A stretch of DNA of 64,000 nt from Gerris lacustris. Its lineage: Eukaryota; Arthropoda; Insecta; Hemiptera; Gerridae. The translations under genes and the position numbers were made by a program. A model generated the notes under the pieces. That model did not search any database and was not told where the DNA came from. It saw nothing but the letters and a program-made list of their open reading frames with translations. Of the stretch, positions 46,875-59,272 are shown in pieces. The stretch spans positions 45,390,967 to 45,454,966 of the forward strand of contig OX578284.1 in the NCBI GenBank assembly GCA_951217055.1, given 5' to 3'. Position 1 is the first letter of the stretch. Every line of letters starts with the position of its first letter.

Positions 46875-47100
46875 ATAACTATTAAGACAAAGGCATGTTT
46901 AGTCTAATATACTTTGGGACAAAGGACTATCACACTTCTGTTTTTATAAGGGGAGTAACAGTCTAAAGAAGAGCATTCCATACACCATCTTTAGATTGTT
47001 ACTCCCTTTCTGTTTTTTTATACGGGGAGGAAGTCTAAAGAAGAACATTTCGTACACCTTCTTTAGATTGTTCTCCAATCTGTTTTTTATAAGGGCAGCC
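46875..47100. mobile_element. family D-related foldback
   Basis: It carries the family D blocks GGCATGTTTAGTCTAATATA, GGACAAAGGACTATCACAC, then GGGGAGTAACAGTCTAAAGA and its inverted partner TCTTTAGATTGTTACTCCC twice. It is followed at 47100-47240 by a small family B fragment. Confidence 0.7.
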
Positions 47101-47875
47101 CCTTCAAATTTATTACTAAAATTAATTTCTCGATTTCACCTCGGCGTATAAATTTTCTGAACACGTACGTAAAATTTAGTCGAAATTAAATTAAATTGTT
47201 TTTGCACCATCACAATACTTTCTCCTTATACTATGAGTATATAAGAAATATCAAGATTAACAACCATTGACCTAAAGAAATAATTGACTTTTAAATGAGA
47301 GTGTTCATGGATCACCGAAATATCATTAGTTATAATAACACAATACCGTAACGTTACAACTAACTAGCAAAACCTGCCCAGGGCTAAATTCAACTAAGTA
47401 GTCCACGTCATATGCTCATTACATGAATAGCTATACCGCAATTATTTTTAATCCAAGTAATAATAAAATGATTTCTTATTAAAACATTAATTTTCTCTAT
47501 GATAAAGATAAGAAATCTTAATACGATTTCACATTCTACTTAATACAATTGCTCAATGTATGAAGATAGTTATCGATTTATTATGTTCCTACCATGTTTA
47601 AGATTCTTCAAAACAGTTATAACATTGATATAACTTAATTTTCTTTAATATATCTCTTTTTGTTTTATAAAATGATTATCATAACGAGATATAAATGTAA
47701 ATGAATATAGTTAATAATAAAAACAGATGTTTCTTACATACAAAGGTAATGACGTTTCACACCTTCAGGCAGTTAAAAAAATATACCAGGAAATGAGCAT
47801 TGTATTATTATTTATCTTATGTTTTATATTATTGTTTTCTATAATTATTAATAATATTAAAAGAAAACAAGATTC

Positions 47876-48100
47876 AGGCCGGGTGCACATTGAGACGCAG
47901 GCGAGGAAAGACATGGCAGCGCGCGCAGATATAAACGTGACCGCGCGAATCGAGAGGCTAGATCCACGGGGGCGCAGTATACTTATACCCTCCCCTGCAT
48001 CTCAATTTGCGCGATCTCACATATTTCAGCAGGTCAACAAAGCCCTGCATCGCCTACGTCTCAATTCGTGCGGTCTCACATATTTCTACGGTTAAAAAAA
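47876..48100 (+). repeat. GC-rich element end, GGCCGGGTGCACATTGAGACG
   Basis: A strongly GC-rich, CpG-rich block begins CAGGCCGGGTGCACATTGAG. It contains two ~56-bp units sharing CTCAATT.G.GCG.TCTCACATATTTC (48000 and 48056). CAGGCCGGGTGCACATT has the look of a hAT-type terminal repeat, but the matching right end was not found. The 122-codon frame (47727-48095) enters this block from AT-rich sequence and is not believed. Confidence 0.4.
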
Positions 48101-48365
48101 AAAAACACCCCCGCGTCTCTTCGCAATAATACAATTTTCTCTATAATCATTTATATAATCGAGTGGTGTCCCGAAGGCGACGACTCACCTCAAAATGATC
48201 TGTTATTGCTAAGCTAAGGCAACTACATTTATTTCAATAAAAATAAATTATCGTTTTGATTTGTTGGTCTTCAAGTAGATATAATAACTTATCTAAATTA
48301 ATTTACTTAATTTTACTTTTTTTCTAAATATAAAATTAAGCCCGTTGAGACGGGCTTAACGACTC

Positions 48366-49850
48366 GTAAATTTATAAATATCTTAATCATATTAGCAAGA
48401 ATCAGTATTTTAGTTGTCTAAAGCTATTTGTGTAATAGCCATGGTATAATAATTGAAGTCATTATATCTATCACAAAAATCATTGCTTAATATAGACATA
48501 TTCAACGTAATGTCTTTGTTTAAAAACAATTAACAGTCATTACTTTAGAATCTCTAATTGGTTTTTAGACAGACCAATCAGCATCTTTAACAGTCTGTCA
48601 TTAAAAAAAAAAAAACTTGTTATTAACCATAAAGCTTTTTTTAAAAAAAGTATTGGCAATCAACAAAGATCATTTTTCTTTTTGTACGTATTGATTTCAC
48701 CAAAAAACTCATCATTTGGTTTTTAAGTTTCTCGAAGTGCTGATGGAGAACGCTACATTTGGATTGATTCTTCAGCTTTTATTTTTATTTTGTTCTTCTA
48801 ATGGTTTAAACGTAACCTCATCAAAAGGTTAACAAGATAACGATTTCTCAAACTGAGTTTTTATCTTTTACTTCTTCGAAGTTCTTTATCACTTTGTTTT
48901 TGTAAGTGTTTTCTATATTAGTGTTTTCTTTTAATTGATGACCGCATTAGTGAAGTTGAGCTCTTTTTTTTCACTATAATTTGGTAACATTCTTTTTTTT
49001 CTTTTAGAGTACCATATAAAATGAAGGGTTTAAAGAAAAAAACCAATAAGGTTTTTATGGTTGCAATATTATGGTCGTGATTGTTAAACGTTCTGAAGAA
49101 GTTCTTAAAAGTTGAAGATTATTTTTGGTTGTTAACCGTGAAATTATGCTTGAAAGATCACGGCTTGGTAGTTAAGACATTATTTCAACCCATATTACCG
49201 AAGGTTTTAAAAGCAGTTAAAGAATTGTATTTATTTTACTTTTTTTTCTCTTCTGCAGTGCGTGCGGTTGTTAGTCGAGTCCGTGTTCTTCTTAAAAGAA
49301 TGGCCTTCTAAAAAAGTCATCAAAGTGTTTACAGCTCCCTATAACGATTCTATAAGACTTCTAACTTATATCCACCCACTGACCAGTTGCCCTTTTCAAA
49401 GATATCTTCATTTTTAAACAACTTACAACTAAAATTATAGCTTTAATCTAAAACCAATCAGAAGTTTAAGAAAAGAAATTAATCTGGTAGATAACTTACG
49501 TACGGACGTGTTTTAAATAACTTTTAATGACACAAACAATATCGAATTTATCGAGAAATATGATAAAAGGTAAAAGCAATTTAAGATGAAGAATATTCAC
49601 ACTTAAATGTCCGAGTACAGGATACACTCAATTTATTTTTAACTCAAGATAAAAGTAGAACAATAAATAGAGAGGTTTCTACAATAGTCAAGGTATAAGA
49701 AGTATAATTTGTAAATTGTAAATTTTTTAAGGTAGATAAAGGCATAAGAAATTCTCTTATAATTATATTTTCGAGATAAAAATATACATTGAAACTCTTA
49801 GTTTGTTTCCTAGTCAAGATTAAATTAAACGAAATACTCTTGGTTTAAAT
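48366..49850. other. nothing recognised
   Basis: A perfect TTAAGCCCGTT/AACGGGCTTAA-type hairpin lies just before this stretch (about 48336-48360). Nothing else is supportable; a 76-codon frame at 49081-49311 has no motif. Confidence 0.4.
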
Positions 49851-49854
49851 CTTA

Positions 49855-50130
49855 TGCAAAACAAAATTAGATTAAATATTCTTAGTTTATTCCTTGATAA
49901 AAGTAAACTCTTGGTTTATTCCTTAATAAAGGTAAACTCTTAGTTTATTTCTTAATCAAATGTAAACTCTTAGTTTACTCTTTAATAAAGGTAAACTTTT
50001 TGTTTATTCCTTAACAAAGGCAAACACTTAGTTTATTCCTTAACAAAAGTAAACTCTTAGTTTATTCTTTATTAAAAGTAAACTTTTTGTTTATTCCTTA
50101 ACAAAGGTAAACGCTTAGTTTATTCCTTCC
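49855..50130. repeat. ~29-bp minisatellite, GTAAACTCTTAGTTTATTCC
   Basis: About nine units of GTAAACTCTTAGTTTATTCCTTAA.AAAG with small changes. Confidence 0.95.
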
Positions 50131-50135
50131 TCAAT

Positions 50136-51349
50136 AAAGAAAAAATTATTTGTTATCTTCTTCATTATTAAGGGTTTCGTAGAGCTTCCTCGAAACCCTT
50201 TTGCCAATGGTGATATATACCTGTTTGTCTGTCGCACTTTGGTTCATATCTCCGGAACCGTCCAAGCTAAAAAGTTGATATTTAAAAAACTGGTGCAACG
50301 TTTTGCCCAACACATAGGAAAAATATGGGGAAATGAAAAATTTAATATGCGCACACGCAATTCATGCAAATGTGCTAAGCTCAAATATTGTTTTAAATTT
50401 CGAGTGGGGCATCAAATAAAAGCTACTGAAGTGTTGATTACATTTTATATAATGTAACATTTTATGAGTATTGTGCTTTTATACCGGCAACATTGCGTTT
50501 TTAGCGAAAAATTTTCAAAAAAACAAAAAACTTGTCCTCTCCCCAACCACCCTATAACGGCGAGTCCGATAATTAAGAAATAATCCATGCTAATACCTTA
50601 TGATAGGCCAAAGAAAATTTCCGGAAAAATATTAATTTACTAAGTCATTATTGCCGATAAATAACATTGTGACCCCCCGGAGGATCGAACCAGGCACTTC
50701 TTACTCAACTTGGTTTTTTGTTTTGTTTTTTGGGGCTGAGAAAGCGCAAACAACGCCCTCCTTTAACTGGCCTATCAATTTTTTTTTTTGTACTTATATA
50801 AAGAGCCAAGTTAGGAAATAAAAAATGCTAAATAACCTACAAACCCTAAGAACTACTTGGATGCAATACTACCCTGTGTTTTTTTTTAAATATGGGTGTA
50901 TAGAAAAAACTTAGTATATGTATTACGTAGGCTTCCACGATTGGTATAAGTATGAAGTTCTAGATCTTCTGGCGGTGATCAACCAAAGTAATAACGTTAA
51001 ATTCATCACCATAAGACTTAGACCTATATAAATGAAAACTCCCTTAGTTTATTTCTAAGCAGAGATAATATTACTCCTCTTAAAAAATACGTCAAAACGA
51101 TGTACAATTTTAAAATTATAATCTAATTATTATTTAGATTCATTAGAACGAAACGTCGATGATTCAAAGGATTGAGAAAAATCGAGAAAACAAGAAAGAC
51201 GAGGAAGCGGACGATCGATGAAGAAATAAAACGCAGTATAGGAAAAAGTGGCAAGAAGTACATAAAGATGATTAGTCATGACCATAGAAAATTGCGAGAA
51301 TTCGTAATGGCCCGATGCTCCAACATAAAGTGACAGAAAATAAAGAAAA
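50136..51349. other. mostly unrecognised; B-box-like tRNA fragment
   Basis: On the minus strand at 50682-50691 GGTTCGATCC is an exact Pol III B box, in CCTGGTTCGATCCTCC, but no A box or tRNA fold was found upstream. A 72-codon frame at 50239-50457 has no recognised motif. Confidence 0.3.
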
Positions 51350-51960
51350 AAAAATCGGTCCGAGACAACTCAGACAAACTTTCTCATATACGAGTTTATA
51401 ATTACTTAACCCAGTATTTTCCATTTATTAGTTTTCAAATGTACATTTAAATATTATTGAACATTCCATCAAAATTTATCATAAAAATAACTTCTCCTGG
51501 GCGGGGAATCGAACCCGGGCTCTCTCCGTCCGCGTTTTAAGCTAATTTCTCAGGAACTAGATTTTTCCCGGGAAAACGGTTTATATCGTTGGATTCGTAT
51601 TCAAATGTACTACATTTTAGAATTTTTTAATCAAAATCGTCGGAACCGTTTTCGAGAAATAATTTTTTTTCATGTTTTTTCAGAGTTTTTGGGGGGTAGC
51701 GCCCCCAAATTTAGAGCTAAAATTCATTTCTCGATTTCGTCTCGGGGTATGATTTTTCTGAACATGTATGCCAAATTTCGTCAAAATCGGCCCCGTAGTT
51801 TAGGCTCCAGGCGTCTAGACGACAGACGACAGACAGACAGACATTTTTTAAAAACCACTTTTTTGGATTCAGGGGACCTCAAAACGTGTAAATCCATCAA
51901 AATCTCAAAATCGAATTTTTGGGCCATCACAATACTTTCTCTTTATATGAGAAAGTAAAA
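51350..51960 (+). repeat. family B repeat, copy 2
   Basis: A complete copy from CGGTCCGAGACAACTCAGAC to ATATGAGAAAGTAAAAA. It contains (minus strand, 51504-51515) CGGGTTCGATTCCCC, a tRNA T-arm-like sequence absent from copy 1. The 117-codon frame here is an artefact. Confidence 0.85.
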
Positions 51961-52690
51961 ATAACTTGTTAGTTGAAAGTTCGAGGAAAAAGTGGCAAGA
52001 TGTAAAAATGATTTGTCAAGGCCATAGATAATTGCGAGAATTTTAAAGGTCCGTAGGTCCGATGCTCTTAATAAGTTCTCTTTCAATTAATCATTGAAAG
52101 TTCCAGTAATCTTTCAATCAAAGAGGGGCTTTGGGCCCATATGGCCGCTGTATTGAAAGTAATTAATCAATTTTGCTTTTAAATAATTCAAACTTAATTC
52201 CATTAAAAGTACTCCTGGGGTTTTCCATAATTAATTTTAATTGTTTCATTAATACATATTTAAAAAAGATTCTTTGAAAAAGATAGAGGAAAAGAATTTA
52301 AATAGAAGCATGCGGGGAAATCCGCAAGGTAAAATTAAAAAATTCTTAAGAGTAATCCTACACAAGGCTGTGTTAAACTTCAAATTTTTTGAAAATTGAT
52401 ATTACATTCTTAATTTTGCAAACATAATTAATTATTATAATTGAAATTAATTACAATTGCGTGGATACCTTTTGTTCATTTTCTTCCTACATAGATGCTT
52501 CTTCACGCGTAAATTTAGGTGTTACCTTTTAATTTACACAAGTATAATCATGTGTAAATATAATATATCAGAAATAGAAAAAAAATCTTTTTTACAATAA
52601 TTGAGTTCCATATTTAATTTTATAGTTAATATATATAATAATAATAATAATAATAAGCCTTTATTTCTGATCCAAAAATAACAATCCTCT
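51961..52690. other. nothing recognised
   Basis: AT-rich spacer with a few short palindromes (CTTTCAATTAATCATTGAAAG near 52080). Confidence 0.45.
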
Positions 52691-52695
52691 TCTAG

Positions 52696-52699
<4 letters not shown>

Positions 52700-52755
<56 letters not shown>
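52700..52755. repeat. (TA)n microsatellite
   Basis: About 55 bases of TA dinucleotides. Confidence 0.95.
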
Positions 52756-52759
<4 letters not shown>

Positions 52760-53339
52760 TACATATGTATAATAAAAAAAAAGTTACAAATATAATTGTA
52801 CAAAAAGCATTAAATATAAAAACGTTGTGAGATTAAAAATGAGCTTTATCCGGGTTAATTATTACTCTAAGTATACGAGTATTTTCACACCCAATGAAAT
52901 TTAATCCTAATTAGAGTTTTTTTTCGAAAAAAAAGTAAATTAAAGATAATTACTTAAACAAATTACTTAGCTTGTTCGTCTTACAAAAAAAAAAAAAAAA
53001 AATACAATTTACATTGTTAAAATTATGAGGAAAAGCAAATTAACACTGTTATAAATTGTATTTGCATTTTCACTCGTTGTTAATGTTTTGCGCTCAAATT
53101 GCACACTACCATTATAGTTATTAATGTTTAAAAAGCGAAATAAATGTTAATGATTAATAGTAATTTGTGGGTAAATAATCACGCAGAAAATAATACTATG
53201 CTACTGTAAATCGAATATGCATTATAGGATGCAGTATATTAAATATGTTTACCATAAACTCCAATTATTTGAAAATTAAACAACTACCTAATTATTTATT
53301 TTTATGCGGGATAAAATAAACAGAATTACTTATAATATA

Positions 53340-54512
53340 ATAGACTGCCAATTAGTATGGCACATAGCTTCCTCACATCCTTTTGATGATTTTATGCTAT
53401 TACAAGCCATTATTGTCTAATTTATTTAATTGTTTCCCCCATTTTTGTTTTAGTTTTATGTCAAAATTGTTTTGATTTTTTACATGGATTAATAAAGCAA
53501 AAGTTAAAGAGCGCAGACGGTTGAAATTAACCTGGAGCTATCTGCGGTCTATTTTCGACAAAATTATCCAAATTTCATAATAAACAGGTCAAGTGTGTGC
53601 TAGTAAGCACACAGCGAGGGTCCGTAGGCCACACTATATAGTGTTTAACTGTAAAGTGTATTAACAGTGTTTTTTTTAAATGCTAAAAAGCTTACTTTGA
53701 ACTATCCTAAGGGTTTGATATTCTCAAAACACACTCTGATAAGGTATTTTTTGCCACTGAACCGGACTACAACCATATAAATACATCGAAAAGACCATAA
53801 TTATAAAAAAAAACGTAGATTGTCAATAATTTTTTTTTTTTTTTTTTTCGAAATTTCCAAAAAGTGGTATCTTCAGTTTTGGTCGAAGAATGTTTTGTTC
53901 ATGAATTTTTTCAGATTTTTTGCACTTCACATAAGTGAGATAGAGGGGGGGGGGGGACACGTTTCACACCCACTTCAAACTTGCCTACGCTCGCCCTATC
54001 AAAGTCATAACCAAAGAATTATATATTTTTGTAATCAGCTCGACGTACCCTTTCATATGATACCCCTCACGGTGTCGAAAAAAATATAAAAAATTTAACC
54101 CTTAAGTTTTTTTACCCTAATTTTTTTTTAAAAATGTTTTTTTAAGTCGCTATATTTTTAAAATATGTGGGCAGGTACAAGACACATACATGCCAAATTT
54201 CAAAGTGATCGGACGAAAGGTGTAGCCGTGAGAGCACGCGAGAGGACGGACGGACAGACACACGGCCTTGGTTTTGCCTACGGACCCTAAAAATCAGATG
54301 AATACTTTTGAAGATATAGGTGTAAATAAATGTATGTTTGTGCGCATGTTGATGAGAAACAAATAAATGCAGAAGGTTAAAACTTATATGGGACCAACAA
54401 TGGGCGAATTATAAGCTTCAATAAAAATTTCATGAAAATTGGACGAGTAGTTTTTTAAAAATGTTGGTACGCAAATATTGAGCGACAGACAGACATGGAA
54501 CCAAAAAGTTGA
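53340..54512 (-). repeat. family A repeat, copy 7, split by an insertion
   Basis: The two parts 53340-53580 and 54288-54512 together follow the family in reverse orientation. The break lies in ATCCAAATTTCATAA...AAATCAGATG, where other copies are continuous. Confidence 0.85.
53581..54287. mobile_element. 707-bp insertion inside family A copy 7
   Basis: Comparison with intact copies (12672, 15195, 38733) defines both edges to within a few bases. TAA at 53578-53580 and 54288-54290 is the likely target duplication. Near the ends AGGGTCCGTAGG (53617) and CCTACGGACCCT (54277-54288) are inverted, and GTGTGC..GCACAC forms a small hairpin near the left edge. It contains a G tract at 53946 and no coding frame. 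Class uncertain. Confidence 0.65.
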
Positions 54513-56065
54513 AACTTATCGAATAAAGCATTGATCTACATTTTTTTTACACCTCTTCAGCCATCTAGTACTAGTACTTAGTAGGTTATTATTACTGCAT
54601 AATTATAATTACTTTAATACACTAAATAATAATATAATAAGATAGATAATATAATAAAATAAAACCTATAAAAACCCTGTAAATATCCAATATTATTATT
54701 ATTATTGTTAAAAATGCATTATTATCATCTCTATAAAATCTATTTTCATTATTTACTTATTTATAGCTTACCTATTGAGAAGAGAGATTTTATGTTACTG
54801 GAAGGTGTGAGAAAAGTTAAAACACTTATTTAAAGAAAAAAAATAAGGAGTCGAAAGAAAGGTTTTAGACAAGGCAGTAAAAAGATAAATAATGGGTATT
54901 GTAAGATGCAGAAGAATAGTGGAGGCGAAACATCAGCTTGTGGTACACCGGGATAGAGTTGTTACAGTGCCTTTATGAAACCAATCCCCTACTTGAATAA
55001 CTAGAGGGTAAATCATCTAACGTTTTTCTTTTTTTTTTTCTCTTTTTTTTACAATTTCATTCATTTCTAAAAGGAAAATAACTTTTAGCGAGCTTTTGAA
55101 AAACTGCACTAACTTCAAAAATTGTTTAAAAGCAATCCAAAAACTTATATATAAGCTAGAACATACTTAAATATCTCATCATACAGACTCTATTACCATT
55201 CGTTTTATAGCATTTTTATACCTTCTTAAAGTGAGGTAGGTATAAAAAAGACTTTTTTATTAGTCACTTAAAACTTTTAAAAAAACTACTTAACACTTTT
55301 TTAAAAAATAAAAAGGTTCATATAACGTACAAGAGTAGTTATTTGAACTACCTGGAAAAGTTATAAAAATATTTTTGAACTTTTTTTAAATTCTCTACCT
55401 TTTACACACCATTTTATGATTACACAGTAGATATTATATGTTGACATTATTATATCTCACCGATAGCATAATGTAAGTAATTTTTTAATCTAATTGGTTG
55501 ATTTTTTTTTTTTCTTAAAGAGAAGTTTATTTACATTAAAGTTTTTTGTGGTATTTAATTTTTTAAACCGGTTTAAAATCAAGTTATGGGAAACAACTAA
55601 GGCACACCTTTATAATTTAAAAAAAGAACTACGTTGATAATTAGTACGTTACTTGGAAAGTAAACATTTATTAATTACGGTTTATTACTTGATTAGATAC
55701 CTTTAAAGATTCGTTAGTTTTTTTTTATTTAATTACAGATCTTTAAGAAAAAAAAACTTGAAGACTTTTAAATGAATTTCAATTATGAAAGTTATATTCA
55801 GAAAGATTTATTTTTTATTAAGTTAGGAGTTAATCGAGTGAACGGACATTTAAGTAATTACTTGAATAATTATCGATAGGTTGTATGATTCATCTGAAAG
55901 TTAGTGTGTACTTAGTGAGTCATATCAATACAACTTCAATTTACTCATATTTGCGGTTGTAAAACAATTTAGAAGCATCGAAAACAGTAAATATTGATTT
56001 ATGATCGATGTTAAGTATTTTATTTATTTATTTATTTTTAATTATTATTTCGTATGTTCTTTTAC

Positions 56066-56080
<15 letters not shown>
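54513..56080. other. nothing recognised
   Basis: Long AT-rich stretch with no supportable feature. Confidence 0.5.

Positions 56081-56084
<4 letters not shown>

Positions 56085-56121
<37 letters not shown>
56085..56121. repeat. (TA)n microsatellite
   Basis: About 40 bases of TA dinucleotides. Confidence 0.9.
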
Positions 56122-56124
<3 letters not shown>

Positions 56125-56397
56125 TATAGATTCACATATATAAATTACAGAGTAAGTCGAAAGTGAGTGGACACGGACACCTCAATAACGTTTTAGTGAA
56201 TAAGCAGAGAAATATACCAAATTCATTAAATCATAAGGCATAAATATGTTCAATTTAGTGTAGGGGAGCAACTTGGTCTGAGTTCACTTGTATATTAATA
56301 AATATATTCACCTTAGGGGATTCCCAATAATTAGGCTTTTGAATTGCCGTCATTTCGGATAAGGTTGAGATAGAGACCTCTAGGAATTCGCACTGTT

Positions 56398-57234
56398 TTG
56401 CTTCCGAGCTTATCGAAGGCAACGGAAGCTGTGATCGTTCCGAAGTACGACAGACATCAGGGAACATTTTTGATTCCGTGTCTGTCTGTCAGTCTGTGTC
56501 TCAATTTTTCCAAACCAATATATCTTAAAAACCTCATCTAATTTTATTAAAATTTTTATGGTAGGTCATAATTAGCCCATTCTTGGTCCCATATAAGTTT
56601 CAACCTTCTGCGCCTATTTGTTTATCTTCCACATGCACACAAACATACATTTATTTATACCTATATCATCAAAAGTACTCATCTGATTTTTATGAAATTT
56701 AGATGATTTGTCGAAAGTAGCCTACAGATGGCCCCAGATTAATTTCAACCTCTGCGCGGCATTAAACTTTGCTAAATCGATACTTTAATTAATGTAAAAA
56801 ATCCAAACAATTTTAGAGTTTTTATAAAACGGAAAAATTAAATAAATTTGACAATAATTTTTTTTTTTTTTAAACCAAGCTTTTATTCGTATTCTTCTCT
56901 GCAAACCCTTTTATTTGATACCCATGTCATGGGGATGCTTAAAAAATAACTAGTCCGCCATCTTGGGCTGTCCTCCATATTGCATTGAGAATGACATCAC
57001 TTAGCTAAGCATGCATTGTCATCCAAACTAAACGTGTATGCAAAATTTCAATTCAATCGGTTGAGGATAACTGCTTTAAAATTCAGTTGCAAGATTAGAC
57101 CCGAACATACATACATACATACAAACATTGCAAGTTTAATAAAAGCTTGTAAAAATAGGTTTAATAGTATATAAAATCATGAAGTATAGAACGGGAGGAA
57201 GCTATGTGATACACTAATTGGCAGAGTATTTTTT
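56398..57234 (+). repeat. family A repeat, copy 8, split by a retroposon
   Basis: From GCTTCCGAGCTTATCGAAGG to CACTAATTGGCAGAGTATTT. The copy is continuous with the family up to GACAATAAT at 56858 and again from about 57153. The intervening part is foreign. Confidence 0.85.
56859..57152 (-). mobile_element. SINE-like retroposon inserted in family A copy 8
   Basis: On the minus strand it runs from ACAAGCTTTTATTAAACTTG to GAATAAAAGCTTGGTTTA followed by a ~14-base A tail. The interior includes (TATG)n, CAACCGATTGAATTG and ATGGCGGACTAG. The A tail and sharp edges suggest reverse transcription. The ends also form a short inverted CAAGCTTTTATT pair. A short related piece occurs near 13470. Confidence 0.6.
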
Positions 57235-58949
57235 ATTCTATCAAGCCCTTTAAAATGTGGGGTTACTCGGTCGGGGTTTAGATTGAATATTAAATAGAAG
57301 TCCCAAAAATCACTAATTTTTGGGGCGGAACACAGCTACCCCATGCACTAAAAAATATATAAAATAAATGTTTTTGACTTTGGTTTTTCTCTCTTTTGTT
57401 TTGATCAGGACGCAATAAACAATAACAGGAAAAATAATACAAATATTATAAAATTTAATAACATAGACGACTATAAAATAATCAGGTTATTTGCACATAA
57501 ATTATTCAGATGTTATTCAATTATATTCTACTCTACCGTTAATACCTAAGGCATAAAAAATATATATATAGCATCGGCTACCTTACTCTCTATTATTCTC
57601 TAGTTTAGTTTAAAAAAAAATCTTAAAGAGATAAAATATAATTTGTAAGTCAGTTAAGAAAAACTTAGAGAAAGAGATAAGTGGTTATCATGGAGCCTAG
57701 AGGTCACGCCTTGTCAGACTTGCTTCTCGAGCAGAGCTATAAACATTCTTAGTCCATTGTCAATCAAATTAACTGTAAACCAATCATTCCACACGTCAAA
57801 ACACTGATATTACTTCCACCTATCTCAACTGTAATAGTGACGTAATTAAATAATGAAACAGTTCAAAAAGAGTAAAAGCAACACTCGAATTAATTTTACA
57901 TAATCGGATGTGATATTTTATAAGTGTGTTGACATGATTGAGAGCATTTGGTAAAGTAATGAAATGCTGTAATTGAGAATACATGCTTCGTGTAAAAAAA
58001 AAGCTTAGTATATCGGCCGCTAAAATATGGAGCGCTTTAATCACTTTGAGATTGGTATTTCACAGAAATATCTTTAAATCTTTTAAATGAGTAATTTAAA
58101 AAGGTTTATTTATTTCTATTATTATTAAACAGTTTTATACAAAGTTTAACTGATAATAGAGTTACGCAAAAGAGAAACTAGAGTGGATTAAGATTGCATG
58201 TAAGATCTTAATAAAGTAACAACAGTGCTGCTATCTCTCGAACAAATCCTAAACTCACTTGAATCTACTTGAGTAAAAGAAACAAGCGAATATTTCAAAT
58301 GCTAGATATTGTTTATGTTAATTAGTGATAAACTCAGACAAAACCATTAATCATTTTACAGTTGTACAATATTGCAGCAACAGATTTCTTTAAAGGAATA
58401 ATTGATAAGTTAATTTTGATATAGCTGATGAAAACTTAACAAATATAAAAACTATTAAAAAGGGATTTAAAACAGTATTCTGGTTTTTTACGTAAACCAA
58501 TATACATAAACGAATCAGCAATAAATTTTTACCTCCATAAAGTTGTAAATTAATTCAACGTGGAATCGAAGATAGAAGTAAATTAACATAAAAGAGCGGT
58601 AATTCATCTGATATCACACTATGCAGAATTAAATGCATTTAGAATAAACTGTTCCGTTGTACGTCGTCGAGTCGCGCTACTATTAACTTCTACTACACTA
58701 TTTCAATTACCGAGGTCTCGAGTAATACATAATATTTTCTCGAAGAGGGATAAACCTATATACAAACGATCATCAACTAGAGTAAAAAAAATAAAGATTT
58801 TATTATATATCATTTATAGTCACGCATTTTAGTTAAATGAATCATTGGCAAGTTGGTGGTATATACAACCACGCTTTGAAAATTTTCATAACAATTACGG
58901 TTATTGAGACTTCACAAGCCACGTAGTTAATCAGCTTGTGTGCCTTAGT
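57235..58949. other. nothing recognised
   Basis: Long AT-rich stretch. The minus-strand frames at 57820-58044 and 58842-59069 show no known motif, and the second overlaps the tandem repeat that follows. Confidence 0.45.
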
Positions 58950-59185
58950 TAGTATCCCTTGAGAATGGTCCCAGTAGTGGATTCTTCGTTGCAAGTTACT
59001 TTCGTCATGAAGCAGCTCCCTTGAGAATGATCCCTGTATTGGGTTCGAGACGTTATAAATGACTCTCATTATGAGTAAACTCCCTTGAGAATAATCCCTG
59101 TATTGGGTTCGAGACGTCGCAAATGACTCTCATTATGAGCAAACTCCCTTGAGAATGATCCCTGTGGGTACGAAACGTAGGATTC
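58950..59185 (+). repeat. 64-bp tandem repeat of a retroelement-like motif
   Basis: Units start at about 58953, 59016, 59080 and 59144. Each carries CTCCCTTGAGAATGATCCC, then TGTATTGGGTTCGAGACG. The motif is a T-GA-GATG, short hairpin, TCGAAACG arrangement also seen near 7500, 29120 and 45460. The first unit is the most diverged. Confidence 0.85.
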
Positions 59186-59272
59186 ACAAAATCTCTGACA
59201 AGGTCTCCTCTGAAAGTTCATAATTTATTAGACTCTGGCCGTGCGGCAACTTACACTATAGAAGTAATTAAG

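Noticed and set aside
47727..48095. 122-codon frame with a hydrophobic segment
   Set aside because: The frame crosses from AT-rich unique sequence into a GC-rich repeat with internal duplications. The hydrophobic segment is a chance product of T-rich codons.
48336..48360. Perfect GC hairpin (AAGCCCGTT/AACGGGCTT) considered as a rho-independent terminator
   Set aside because: The window is eukaryotic and no T run or gene end is associated; it is better seen as part of a repeat.
50682..51515. Two minus-strand B-box sequences considered as tRNA genes
   Set aside because: Neither has an A box, anticodon arm or acceptor pairing at the right distance; the second lies inside a family B repeat.
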